DNA of 64,000 nucleotides from G965197005 sp965197005 (GTDB taxonomy: Bacteria; Pseudomonadota; Gammaproteobacteria; Pseudomonadales; Oceanobacteraceae), in assembly GCA_965197005.1 (NCBI GenBank), contig OZ239982.1:1488001-1552000 (forward strand), written 5' to 3'. A program made the position numbers and the translations under genes. Below the pieces are notes generated by a model. The model did not search any database. It was not told the origin of the DNA and worked only from the letters and a program-made list of their open reading frames with translations. Shown piece after piece: positions 37,728 through 46,801 of the stretch; the stretch's first letter is position 1, and every line of letters starts with the position of its first letter.

Positions 37728-38120
37728 ATGCAACAAATTACAATCCATGACCAAGATACCTTATTATTCCAAGGTGCAATTGCTGAGCTTACTTTATTAG
37801 GTGTTGGTATTGAATGTCATTTTGGCATTATCCAAAACTTAAAAACCAATCGAGGTAAATTTAAACAGCTAACGTTTAAATTACAAAGTGACTGTTGTGA
37901 AGATATTAAAGGTCAACTTAGTGTTCATTCTATGCGCCGCACAAAACAAGACCATTGTTTAATTTGTTTTCGTTTTTGTCAGCCAGCAGCAAATACGTTA
38001 AGGCAAGTGAAATCACTTATTGCTTCTGTGCCTGCTACTAATATTATAACCAGTCTGCCTGTTTCCCATAAAGACAACAACGCAGCAAATATAACAGACA
38101 ATGTTGCTATGCTACGCTAA
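37728..38120 (+). CDS. Unknown protein, possibly PilZ-like
   Basis: 130 residues, cysteine-rich in the middle (CCEDIKGQL, CLICFRFCQP). The strand pattern around residues 40-95 with a late hydrophobic strand CLICFRF and a following helix loosely resembles PilZ domains, but the RxxxR and D/NxSxxG motifs are absent. The c-di-GMP genes at 51-56 kb make this tempting but do not support it. GGAG about nine bases before the ATG. Confidence 0.45.
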   Translation: MQQITIHDQDTLLFQGAIAELTLLGVGIECHFGIIQNLKTNRGKFKQLTFKLQSDCCEDIKGQLSVHSMRRTKQDHCLICFRFCQPAANTLRQVKSLIASVPATNIITSLPVSHKDNNAANITDNVAMLR

Positions 38121-38166
38121 AATACCTAGCTAAATTAGAAAATATTATTAATAGCCAAACCCTAAA

Positions 38167-38199
38167 AACCCCTTACTAGATATTGCCTAATAAGGGGTT
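38167..38199. terminator. Bidirectional terminator
   Basis: AACCCCTTA / TAAGGGGTT stem across a 15-base loop, with A- and T-rich flanks. Lies between the converging unknown gene (37728) and the acetate carrier gene. Confidence 0.8.
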
Positions 38200-38223
38200 T
38201 AATCTGTGTAATACAGATTTTTG

Positions 38224-38841
38224 CTAGCCTGCTTTAACAAGCGGCCCTGGAAACGGCAAAACAGGACGACCGAAAACAGTATTGTTGACAATAGCAGCCA
38301 CAATATAAATGCCTATCCAGCCACTAACAATCAGCATATAACCAACAAAGGGTTTTAAAGAGGCTGCAATAATGCCTAAATCTAGCAGTACAATCATCCA
38401 TAGCACCACATCTAATAGAATAACTAAAATTGCCATCAAAGAAGGGGCGGTTTTAATATACGCCGGAGTAACGGCAGTTAAAAATCCAGCACCTGCCATC
38501 CAGCACCAACCTTCAACCGTTGCTAAGGGCTTAATCTCACCAAAATAGCCTGATAACAGTAAGAACTTCATAAGGACACTAAAGGCGGCACCAAACATAA
38601 AGAATGCGGAAAAGAACAGAAAGACGTTACCACCTGTGATATTTTTATCTTTAAGCTCAATAACCGCTGCCGTGTATTGCACAATGCCGCCGCCTATAAG
38701 CCAAGCAAATAACAAGGGCAGCCCTCCAAGCCCAACTTCTCCGATAAAAACAGCTCCAAAGCCAAAGCAGGCAACGGATAATGCACCTAATCCAGCAGGT
38801 GCGGGAGTCACAAAAGCATGTTCATGATTATGTTCTGACAT
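38224..38841 (-). CDS. Acetate/succinate carrier of the GPR1/FUN34/YaaH family
   Basis: 205 residues with six membrane helices. The family motif near the N-terminus reads TPAPAGLGALSVACFGFGA, in place of the usual NPAPLGL. GGNVFLFFSAFFMFGAA is the second typical block. SatP/YaaH proteins take up acetate and succinate. A His-rich start (SEHNHEHAF) is present. GGAGA lies before the ATG. Stands alone; no acetate-CoA ligase adjoins. Confidence 0.9.
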   Translation of the reverse strand: MSEHNHEHAFVTPAPAGLGALSVACFGFGAVFIGEVGLGGLPLLFAWLIGGGIVQYTAAVIELKDKNITGGNVFLFFSAFFMFGAAFSVLMKFLLLSGYFGEIKPLATVEGWCWMAGAGFLTAVTPAYIKTAPSLMAILVILLDVVLWMIVLLDLGIIAASLKPFVGYMLIVSGWIGIYIVAAIVNNTVFGRPVLPFPGPLVKAG

Positions 38842-39151
38842 ATAGATTTCTCCAAGGATATATTTATTTTTATTATTTTTATTATTTTTAATACACAGTT
38901 ATAATATCTTGCAAATTGTTTTAATTTTTATGATGTTACATCTGCATATACTATTTAAAACTAACACATCAGTATAAGAATTTCACGTTTTTTTTACTCT
39001 TTTTCATCTGAGTTCTTTTATACAAGTCATAAAAAGACATAAAAATCTTAAATTTAAGAACAAGATAAGTAAAAAAAGGCAAATAACAAGCAAAAAAAAA
39101 TCCCTTCTCTTAGTTAATAAAGAGAAGGGATTGGTTTATTTCAATGCCAGT
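38842..39151. other. Intergenic region upstream of the acetate carrier
   Basis: 310 bases, very AT-rich with runs of T (TATTTTTATTATT repeated). It should hold the carrier promoter. A terminator for the converging hydrolase transcript lies at its right end. No gene seen. Confidence 0.6.
39099..39132 (-). terminator. Terminator of the hydrolase lipoprotein gene
   Basis: AATCCCTTCTCTT / AAGAGAAGGGATT stem of about 13 bp with an eight-base loop, followed on the minus strand by nine T. A strong intrinsic terminator 20 bases after the stop. Confidence 0.93.
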
Positions 39152-41182
39152 TTAGTTTGACTTATTAACAATCGGCAGTTTTATCTCACCTTGTACTTTA
39201 AACGCATTCGGAATAAAAAATTGTAAGTTTTGCTTGTGCCATGCTTGGAGTTTTTCTAACTCCTTAACTTTTTCAGGCTGCACTAAATCACCGACAGTAG
39301 AAAAAATATTATCAACCGAAGTAAGTGATAAAAACTCCATATTGCCGTTGGTTTTACTAGCATACACCCCTACTTTATCACCTGCTTTAAGACTTGCGCC
39401 AACAGCCACAAACTGAGTGGCGCTTTGATAACTGCCTTTATCTAAAGCGGTTATGGCTTCATCAACTAAGATGGTTTTACCATCACGCTCAATACATAGC
39501 CCCACATACGCCACTCCGCTTGCTAAAAATTGTTTATCTTCAACCGTTGTTTGTCGCAACCAGCTTTGTCCTGCCAATGCCAGATTATTGGTATCTGCTG
39601 GCACTTCATAAACACTTTTACATTTAATGCTATCAAAATCAAAAATTTCACCAACACTCACATCAAAAGGACGCCATTGGTTTGCTTCTAAATTTGTATT
39701 TGTGCTTTCTGCTGTTAGGTTAGGAATGCTATCTAGCACCACTGATTTACCCTCTTCTAAGCTAATACACTGATTGGGAATCTCATTTAATAAGCTGGCA
39801 TCTGCATTGCGTAGTTTCACATCAAACCAAATACGCATTGCACGAAAGGCATTGATATGACCACAGTGCGAGCTACCCCCTAATTTCTGACCTGCCATGG
39901 GGTTTATATGTCCATTTTCATTGGTCAGTATACGGACATCACCACCTGCTTTTTTTAGATACTTGTAGTTATTTAAAGCTTCATTAAGAGGGAATAAAAC
40001 ATCTCGACTTCCCTGCACAAGTAAGGTATCAATAGGGCGCATTTTAAAGGCGGGCATGCCTTCCTGAAAAGGCTTGTTGTCTTTCTCTAAGCCACTAAAA
40101 TAATCTAAGCCGTTCATGGAGATAAATTTAATCAAGTCTCCATCTGTATCTAATTCAGCAGTGGTGCGTGTCATTGGTATACTCATTCCAGTACAAGCCT
40201 TAGCTAATAGTGGGTGTCTACGATTAACCAGCGATGCCACACACAGCAAATTACCCCAACCACCTTTGACTGCCTTATTCGGGAAAAGTGAATTTTTTAG
40301 TGAGTTCCAAGTGCCTACAGGTATCATGGCATCAACCCGTGAATCTAATGCAGCCAAAGGAAATTGAAAGCCACCACCATAAGAGCCGCCTATTAATCCC
40401 AATTTAAAATCATTATTTGTATCAACGTTAATCGGTAAGTGACCTGCTTTACCTTGAGCGGCAATCCAGTCTACAACAGCTATGGCATCTTGCGTTTCTA
40501 AATAAGGGTTCATAATGGTAATGTCGCCTTCAGATTTACCAAACCCTCGTTGACTAAAACTCACTACAATATAACCTTGATTATAAAAGTCGGTTAATAA
40601 ACCATTAATCTTATCAAATATACCTAAAATTTTACTGCCTTTATTTAATGGACAGTTATAGGGCTTATCTTTTGCTTCACATTTTGGCAAAACAACCAAT
40701 TTATTTTGTTTTTTACTCGCCCAACCATGAGAGTGCAAAATAACGGGTAAGCTGTCTCCTTCATGATGTTCTGGTACAAAAACCTGAGCATCTATCCAAG
40801 TATTTCCATTTTTAACAGAAAAAAATTCAGGCTTTTTAAAATCTTCACATTTTGGACCTGAACCTACCAAAGTGCTCGCTGCTTTGCAGGTCTTAGGCGC
40901 TCTAGATAAAATGGGTTGTAAGCCTTTTATGCCATCACGGTCTTTTTTTCTTGTGTCTGTAGCAAAATTTCTAGCAGCAACCAGTTTTCCTTTGGGCTTT
41001 ACTGGTGCTGTGTCTGTGTTGGGATTTGCACTGGTGATAACGGCAGAACTGTTACTGTCAGCAGCGGTATTTGCTGTGCTATTTGTAGCACTGCTTTGGC
41101 TACTGTTAGAACCACCACAAGCTGCGAGTAAAGCCGCTAAGGAAGCAGATAGCACAATACGTAAAATAGACTGGTAATGCAT
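39152..41182 (-). CDS. Secreted alpha/beta hydrolase lipoprotein (CocE/X-Pro dipeptidyl-peptidase-like)
   Basis: 676 residues. The lipoprotein signal ends in AALLAACGGSN, followed by a Ser/Thr/Asn-rich linker. The hydrolase core has LPVILHSHGWASKK (oxyanion region), FSQRGFGKSEGD, and the nucleophile Ser in IGGSYGGGFQFPLAALD. A later VQGSRDVLFPLNEAL carries the Asp and NGHINP the His. The C-terminal ~180 residues are beta-rich, as in CocE/S15-type enzymes. Several cysteines in pairs suggest disulphides in the periplasm or outside. Substrate unknown; esterase or peptidase. Confidence 0.78.
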   Translation of the reverse strand: MHYQSILRIVLSASLAALLAACGGSNSSQSSATNSTANTAADSNSSAVITSANPNTDTAPVKPKGKLVAARNFATDTRKKDRDGIKGLQPILSRAPKTCKAASTLVGSGPKCEDFKKPEFFSVKNGNTWIDAQVFVPEHHEGDSLPVILHSHGWASKKQNKLVVLPKCEAKDKPYNCPLNKGSKILGIFDKINGLLTDFYNQGYIVVSFSQRGFGKSEGDITIMNPYLETQDAIAVVDWIAAQGKAGHLPINVDTNNDFKLGLIGGSYGGGFQFPLAALDSRVDAMIPVGTWNSLKNSLFPNKAVKGGWGNLLCVASLVNRRHPLLAKACTGMSIPMTRTTAELDTDGDLIKFISMNGLDYFSGLEKDNKPFQEGMPAFKMRPIDTLLVQGSRDVLFPLNEALNNYKYLKKAGGDVRILTNENGHINPMAGQKLGGSSHCGHINAFRAMRIWFDVKLRNADASLLNEIPNQCISLEEGKSVVLDSIPNLTAESTNTNLEANQWRPFDVSVGEIFDFDSIKCKSVYEVPADTNNLALAGQSWLRQTTVEDKQFLASGVAYVGLCIERDGKTILVDEAITALDKGSYQSATQFVAVGASLKAGDKVGVYASKTNGNMEFLSLTSVDNIFSTVGDLVQPEKVKELEKLQAWHKQNLQFFIPNAFKVQGEIKLPIVNKSN

Positions 41183-41374
41183 AGATAGGTACCTTTGTGT
41201 TTTTATTATTTAGTTTTTTAGTTGATTTTATTAATTTACAAACCAATTGTTTTTTTATTTGGTTTTGTAAAATTATTTTACATCTTTGTAAAGAAACATG
41301 TCAACGCAGTTTGCATTTATTGTTAGCAATATTTTAAATATGGCTGTTTATCTCTTTTTATTCGCTACCAATAA

Positions 41375-44026
41375 CTAACTCTCTTTTTTCTCTTCATCAC
41401 TGATATCTGTTTCCTCTTTTAGGGTTTCTGTATTGGCGCTTTCTATCGCCTCATTTTCTGCATCTATCTCTGTTTCTGTGCTATTTTCTGCCGCTTCATC
41501 TGTATTGGTTTCTGCTGTATCATTAGCCAGCTCTGCCATTAATGCATCGGCATCTTCATCTTGTACGGCTTCTGGTTCTACAGTTTGTTCTGCATCAAAT
41601 TCTCCCCAGCCATCTGCCTCTGGCAGTGCTTCTTCTGGGTCTATATTATATTCATTATCAAGTTTTTCTATTGCAGACTCTTGTGTTTCTTGCGATTCTG
41701 CTTGCTCTGGCGTGCTAAAAATAGAAACCTCTTCTTCTCCTTTAAAGTTATCAAAGTCTCCTAATTCTGGCTCACTGCGCTCTGTATTTAACTCAGCTTC
41801 TACATCTTCATCTACCGCATTAAATCCTTCTTCTTCTGCTAGCTCTGAAAACTCTTCTTCTAGTTTTTGTCGTCTTAGCCACCAAATAAACAACCCTAAA
41901 GCAGTAAGAAAAACGGTAATACCAATGGCAAGATAAATCCATAAACTGCTCTCTTTTTCTTGCTCTTCTTCAAGCAGGCTTTCTTCTAAACTCGGCTCTT
42001 GTTCAGCTTTGGGCTCTGGCTTAGGTTCTGCTTTGGGCTCTGGCTTAGGCTCTGCTTTGGGCTCTGGCTTAGGCTCTGGCTTAGGCTCTGGCTTAGGCTC
42101 TGGCTTAGGCTCTGCTTTGGGCTCTGCTTTGGGCTCTGCTTTGGGCTCTGCTTTGGGCTCTGCTTTGGGCTCTGCTTTGGGCTCTGCTTTGGGCTCTGGC
42201 TTAGGCTCTGCTTTGGGCTCTGGCTTAGGTGGATTAAAGGGGAAGTTAAATTGCATTTTTGCAGGTTCACTTCTAAAGGGTTTCCCCCCCTGTGAAACAC
42301 CACGAATATTAAATACAACCGTATATGTCCCTTCTGCTATTTGTGGTTTTAGATGATAAGTCCATGCCCCTTGCGCTTTGTCATAATTCAGTGGCTTCAG
42401 TGCTGTGCTACCATCAGGCAAGCCCAGCGTTAGGATAATACGACTTAAATCTATATCAACTAAGTCTGCTTTAGGGCTAGCATAAAGCATGACACTTTCT
42501 TGTTGTTTGTTTATTTCACTTCTAATTTCAATAGGTTCAAGTAAACTTGCGGTGATAACTCGTTTGCGTTTAAAAGTGCGCCCATTGGCAACAATTTCAA
42601 AACGATATTCTCCTTTGTCTTTGAGATTATCAAGTTGCTGTTTAAACCAACCATCTTTTGGTAGCGTTTCTGGATTTGAAAGCAGTTTACTTTGCGTTTT
42701 TCCATCAGGATTGGTAATGGTTAGTAGAATATCGGTGAGGCTTAATAGTGCCTTTTCTTGGATTATTTTACCTTTATTACTTAGACCTGTTTGGATTTTG
42801 ACAGAGTTACCTGAGAATAAATTAGAGGGAATGCCGACAACTTGAAGAGCAAGGTCAGTCAAAATTTGTACTCTATTTTCAGGGTTTAAGTCTGCATCTA
42901 TATCCCATTTTCCAGATTGGGGCGTTTTAACGGTAATTAAATCGAACAGTGCACCATTGTACCAATTGACCTGTGGATTATTGGCGGCGATTTGTTGATT
43001 GATGATTTTTCCATCAGGCTGAATTAATGCGCTCTTTTTTTGAGCGTTTTGTTTACGAAAAACTAAGGCGGTAAATTCTTTAATGCTGCTATCTATTTCA
43101 AATCGATTGTCTTCTAAGGGAACTTGGGTAACAGGAACAGAACGTGCAAAGGCTTTAAGAAATATTTTGGGTAACTCATTGGCATCATCTGCTTTTAAAT
43201 AAAGACCTTCTGTTTCTAGGGCAATTTTTTGTAAAAGCGCAATATCGGCTTTTTCAGAAAGGGCGAGGGTATGAATTTTAATACCTTTTTGTGCATAGTA
43301 CGGCAGTATTTGATTGATTAATTTTTTTCTGGCTGCAATGTTTTTAAGATTTTTAGGGTCACCCTCTGCTGCCATATCTATTTTGCCGTCAGTTAATAGA
43401 ATAATGCTTTTTTGATAGTTGTCTGCATCTTCTTGAAAGCGGGCTTTTTCTAATGCGTCTGTTAGGTTGGTTTGCAAGCCAGCGGCATTAATGGCATCTG
43501 CTTGTTTGATGGCCTGTTGTTTCCAGTTTTCATCAACTTCTCCTAAAGGTACCAACATATTGACATAGCGTCCAAACGTCCATGCTCCTGCACGGGTTTT
43601 TGCTGGCATCAGGTTGGCTAAAAGTTTAAGTGCACTTTGTCGTAAATTATTAGGGTCGGTTTCTTTCATGCTACCTGATATGTCAATTAAAATACGGACA
43701 TCAGCAGGTAGATTTTGCTGTTTTAAGCTGGCGTTAAGTGCTTTTTGGTTATTTTTAGCATTAATAAAAGCGTCACTTGCGGGTTCTTTTCCCTTGCCTT
43801 TATTTGCTGTTGGCTTGTTGGCTTTTGCTGTTGTTTGAACTTTCTGATTATGAGCATTGTTTGTTTCTGCAATAACAGCAGGCGGCGTATCTGGCACATT
43901 CAAGCTGGGCACATCGGCTTGAGCATTAAGTTTAGGTTTGTCTAGTTGATCTGCTGCTTGCGCTATATTGGCAAGCAGCATCAGACAAGTTGCGATTAAT
44001 TGTACTTTAATTGCTGTTTTTATCAC
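41375..44026 (-). CDS. VWA-domain membrane protein with Pro-Glu-Lys linker
   Basis: About 883 residues from a GTG at 44026 (a TTG at 44038 is also possible; no ATG exists). Signal peptide ending LLANIAQAA. The von Willebrand A domain (about 90-290) has a complete MIDAS: DISGSMKE, TNLTDAL and LLTDGKID. Beta-rich domains follow, then ~75 residues of EPKAEPKP repeats, one membrane helix (LWIYLAIGITVFLTALGLFI) and an acidic cytoplasmic tail of about 150 residues. It should bind a protein partner through metal in the periplasm. The next gene upstream on this strand encodes a small membrane protein that may be its partner. Confidence 0.83.
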   Translation of the reverse strand: MIKTAIKVQLIATCLMLLANIAQAADQLDKPKLNAQADVPSLNVPDTPPAVIAETNNAHNQKVQTTAKANKPTANKGKGKEPASDAFINAKNNQKALNASLKQQNLPADVRILIDISGSMKETDPNNLRQSALKLLANLMPAKTRAGAWTFGRYVNMLVPLGEVDENWKQQAIKQADAINAAGLQTNLTDALEKARFQEDADNYQKSIILLTDGKIDMAAEGDPKNLKNIAARKKLINQILPYYAQKGIKIHTLALSEKADIALLQKIALETEGLYLKADDANELPKIFLKAFARSVPVTQVPLEDNRFEIDSSIKEFTALVFRKQNAQKKSALIQPDGKIINQQIAANNPQVNWYNGALFDLITVKTPQSGKWDIDADLNPENRVQILTDLALQVVGIPSNLFSGNSVKIQTGLSNKGKIIQEKALLSLTDILLTITNPDGKTQSKLLSNPETLPKDGWFKQQLDNLKDKGEYRFEIVANGRTFKRKRVITASLLEPIEIRSEINKQQESVMLYASPKADLVDIDLSRIILTLGLPDGSTALKPLNYDKAQGAWTYHLKPQIAEGTYTVVFNIRGVSQGGKPFRSEPAKMQFNFPFNPPKPEPKAEPKPEPKAEPKAEPKAEPKAEPKAEPKAEPKAEPKPEPKPEPKPEPKPEPKAEPKPEPKAEPKPEPKAEQEPSLEESLLEEEQEKESSLWIYLAIGITVFLTALGLFIWWLRRQKLEEEFSELAEEEGFNAVDEDVEAELNTERSEPELGDFDNFKGEEEVSIFSTPEQAESQETQESAIEKLDNEYNIDPEEALPEADGWGEFDAEQTVEPEAVQDEDADALMAELANDTAETNTDEAAENSTETEIDAENEAIESANTETLKEETDISDEEKKES
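42004..42228. repeat. Coding repeat of Pro-Glu-Pro-Lys units
   Basis: Tandem 12-base units GGCTCTGGCTTA / GGCTCTGCTTTG on the plus strand, encoding EPKP/EPKA in the VWA protein. It is in frame and forms a stiff charged linker ahead of the membrane helix; the copy number is likely to vary between strains. Confidence 0.9.
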
Positions 44027-44056
44027 GCTTATATCCAACTTTAATGTGCTTTTTCG

Positions 44057-44725
44057 TTATAAAATATTTTCCATAACACGCCGTCCTTTTTCGGTAATAT
44101 ACCAACGAATACCATTTTTACCACTTACTTTACCTGCCAAACTTCGAGTAGTTAAAACGTGCAGCGTTTTAAGTATGGTGGATTCTTCTTCATTGGTTTC
44201 ACGACATACCCCTGCTAAGGATCTAAAGATAAAACGTCCTGATGAGAGGACTTTTAGAACACTGGTTGAGGTTACATCTAGTTCATCAACCATGTTGTCG
44301 GTAATGTAGTCTTCTTTGTGCATGTCTTGTTCGGTTTCGGTATCAACCAAAGGCAGCATTTCATTTTGAATTAGGCGCAAGTCATGCTGCACATCTTGAG
44401 ATATGGCTTTGGCATTTTGGGCTTCATCTAAAATACGGTCTGATAAATTATCAACAAAGAAGCGTGAAATCAGTGCTGAAATCAAACAAAAACCAGTAAA
44501 AATAAGTAATCTCGATGGATCTCCTTGGCTTTCTAGCACCAGCTCACTGTTAACCATATCCAGTACCACTGGCACCAAAAATGACGCACCCACACCTACC
44601 ACTAGAAACTTAGGTAAGCTTGCTGCATCAGGGTCTTTTTCACCATAAATATAGTAGTTAACTAGCCCGCCAAATATGCCTGCAAGTAGCATAACGGTTG
44701 CTAGAATAAAAATATGATTTGCCAT
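44057..44725 (-). CDS. Three-helix membrane protein with C-terminal winged helix (YEATS-associated type)
   Basis: 222 residues. Three membrane helices (about 5-25, 38-60, 72-92) begin with VMLLAGIFGGLVNYYIYGEK, a start I associate with proteins named YEATS-associated helix-containing. After a helical linker, residues 135-222 look like a winged-helix domain (ETNEEESTILKTLHVLTTRS and the wing NGIRWYITEKGRRVMENI). Membrane-anchored winged helices can transmit signals to DNA or proteins. It sits immediately before the VWA gene, so the two probably form one system. The family name is from memory and moderately sure. Confidence 0.65.
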   Translation of the reverse strand: MANHIFILATVMLLAGIFGGLVNYYIYGEKDPDAASLPKFLVVGVGASFLVPVVLDMVNSELVLESQGDPSRLLIFTGFCLISALISRFFVDNLSDRILDEAQNAKAISQDVQHDLRLIQNEMLPLVDTETEQDMHKEDYITDNMVDELDVTSTSVLKVLSSGRFIFRSLAGVCRETNEEESTILKTLHVLTTRSLAGKVSGKNGIRWYITEKGRRVMENIL

Positions 44726-44986
44726 GTTATTTCCTCTTTAATCAATCTGATTATGCATTATTTAATTTGAATATTGTTTATATGTGTTCTGTTTAAAAAT
44801 TTGGTCAATCAGTGCTTTTACAGATACCGTCCTTAAAGTTAGCAAACTTTTGCCTGTTAGCCAGCAAATTGCTAAAAATAAATGTGAATTTATGGTTTTT
44901 TTGTGATTTTCAGGTGAAAAATAGTGAAAAGTCCATTTTCAGCAGCGATATTTTTTTATATGGCGGCTGAAAATGCTGTTGAGATA

Positions 44987-45394
44987 TTAGACTAAAGAGA
45001 TGATAACAAGGACCAGTTGCGCCCATAAAATAACGCACGATAGCATATAAACAATAAAGCGATGCATGACTTTATTATAACTGCATTGAATAATAGAGTG
45101 TATGCAGCGGGTTGCGACATAAGCCCAAGCCAAATAAGTTAAAAGTCTGTTGTCTAATTGTAGGTAGAGGCTAATAAGCCCTAGTACATAAAATAAAACA
45201 GGCAGTTCAAATAAGTTAGCTAGGTTATGTGCTGGTTGTTCTATAGAGCTAGGTAGCACCTGAGATTTTTTATCTGGCGTGTCTAATGTTTGTGCATCAA
45301 TACCCTGTTGTTGTAAATAGGGTATTCGTTTAGCAAATAAAGTAAGCCAAACCATTAGGGTTAATAACATCAGTGCCAGCATGGGAAAAATCAT
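44987..45394 (-). CDS. MAPEG-family membrane protein
   Basis: 135 residues, four membrane helices. Words typical of bacterial MAPEG proteins: EQPAHNLANLFELPVLFYVLGL, then YLAWAYVATRCIHSIIQCSYN and the closing helix LSCVILWAQLVLVIISL. The family includes glutathione-dependent peroxidases and transferases, but most bacterial members are uncharacterised. Lies 33 bases after radA on the same strand. Confidence 0.85.
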   Translation of the reverse strand: MIFPMLALMLLTLMVWLTLFAKRIPYLQQQGIDAQTLDTPDKKSQVLPSSIEQPAHNLANLFELPVLFYVLGLISLYLQLDNRLLTYLAWAYVATRCIHSIIQCSYNKVMHRFIVYMLSCVILWAQLVLVIISLV

Positions 45395-45427
45395 TGGGTT
45401 ATCCTCGTATAGTAAGTGAGTGCTTTT

Positions 45428-46792
45428 TTATAGTCGTTCAAGTGCTTGTTGTAAAGTATCTACGGCATCAATTTGCATGCCAGAGATGGGCTGTTTGGGG
45501 GCGTTGGCTTTGGGCACTATGGCGCGAGTAAAACCGTGCTTTGCCGCTTCTTTTATGCGTTCTTGCCCTGAAGGGACGGGGCGAATTTCCCCTGATAAAC
45601 CAACTTCACCAAAAACAATGAGCTGCCTATCTAGTGGGTTATCACGAAAGCTGGATAAAGCAGCGAGCAATAGAGCTAAGTCTGCGCTGGTTTCACTGAC
45701 TTTTACTCCTGCAACTACATTTACATATACATCTTGATCTCCAAGTGCAATACCTGCATGTCGATGTAATACTGCCAATAAAAGATTTAAGCGATTTTGT
45801 TCTAACCCAACAGCAATACGTTTTGGGTGTCCAAAATGGCTTTCATCAACCAATGATTGAATTTCAATTAACAAGGGGCGTGTGCCTTCCCAAATCACTG
45901 TCACTACGCTGCCTGAGGCATTGCAGTCTCGCTGATTTAGAAAAATAGAACTGGGGTTTTTAACTTCTTTTAAACCACTATCAAGCATGGCAAAAACACC
46001 CAGCTCATTAACTGCACCAAAGCGATTTTTAATCCCTCGTAAGGTTCTAAAGCGGCTGTCTGCTGAACCTTCAAGCATGATAGAACAATCTATCATGTGT
46101 TCTAATACTTTTGGTCCTGCCAGTGAGCCATCTTTGGTAACATGCCCAACCAGCAATAAGATGGTGTCGGTTTGTTTGGCATAGCGAGTCAGTAAGGCGG
46201 CATTTTCACGCACTTGCGATACGCTGCCTGCGGCAGAGTCAACTTGCTCGCTGTACATAACCTGTATGGAGTCTACCACTAAAATTTTTGGCTGAATTTG
46301 CTCCAGCTGATTAAGCAATCGCTCGCAGTTGGTTTCTGATAAAAGTTGTAAATTATTATTGTCTATATTTAAGCGTTTTGCTCGACGAGCAATTTGTGCC
46401 AAACTTTCTTCACCTGTGACATATAAAACAGCTTCATTTTGCGCTAATTTGCAGGTCATCTGTAATAGTAAGGTGGATTTGCCAGCACCTGGATGCCCAC
46501 CTATTAAGATGGCAGAGCCTGGCACTAGCCCGCCACCTAAAACCCGATCAAATTCGCCCATAGTGGTGCTAATACGAGCTACTTGAGACAAGTCTACTTC
46601 TGCTAAGCGTTGTACACCTTGTTGTTGCGCGCCTGCGTAACCTGTTCTGGCATCTAAGTTGGAGGCTTTATTATTGCTTATTTTAAATTCTTGCAAGCTA
46701 TTCCATTGTTTACAGGCACTGCATTGACCTTGCCATTTACGATGATTTGCACCGCACTGATTGCAGACATATTCTACTTTAAGTTTTGCCAT
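45428..46792 (-). CDS. radA: DNA repair protein RadA (Sms)
   Basis: 454 residues, usual length. A four-cysteine zinc finger, CNQCGANHRKWQGQCSAC, opens the protein. The RecA-like ATPase has Walker A GGHPGAGKSTLLL and the family-specific KNRFG motif in GIKNRFGAVNELGVF. The C-terminal Lon-like domain includes DVYVNVVAGVKVSETSADLA. It drives branch migration of recombination intermediates. Ten bases after the zinc-ribbon gene, probably co-transcribed. Confidence 0.96.
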   Translation of the reverse strand: MAKLKVEYVCNQCGANHRKWQGQCSACKQWNSLQEFKISNNKASNLDARTGYAGAQQQGVQRLAEVDLSQVARISTTMGEFDRVLGGGLVPGSAILIGGHPGAGKSTLLLQMTCKLAQNEAVLYVTGEESLAQIARRAKRLNIDNNNLQLLSETNCERLLNQLEQIQPKILVVDSIQVMYSEQVDSAAGSVSQVRENAALLTRYAKQTDTILLLVGHVTKDGSLAGPKVLEHMIDCSIMLEGSADSRFRTLRGIKNRFGAVNELGVFAMLDSGLKEVKNPSSIFLNQRDCNASGSVVTVIWEGTRPLLIEIQSLVDESHFGHPKRIAVGLEQNRLNLLLAVLHRHAGIALGDQDVYVNVVAGVKVSETSADLALLLAALSSFRDNPLDRQLIVFGEVGLSGEIRPVPSGQERIKEAAKHGFTRAIVPKANAPKQPISGMQIDAVDTLQQALERL

Positions 46793-46801
46793 AGCAGTTT
46801 T

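Noticed and set aside
37728..38120. PilZ c-di-GMP receptor
   Set aside because: The fold impression is weak and the binding motifs RxxxR and D/NxSxxG are missing, so the name is not given.
41999..42356. Plus-strand frames rich in GLWLRL or GSALGS
   Set aside because: They are antisense translations of the EPKP coding repeat in the VWA gene.
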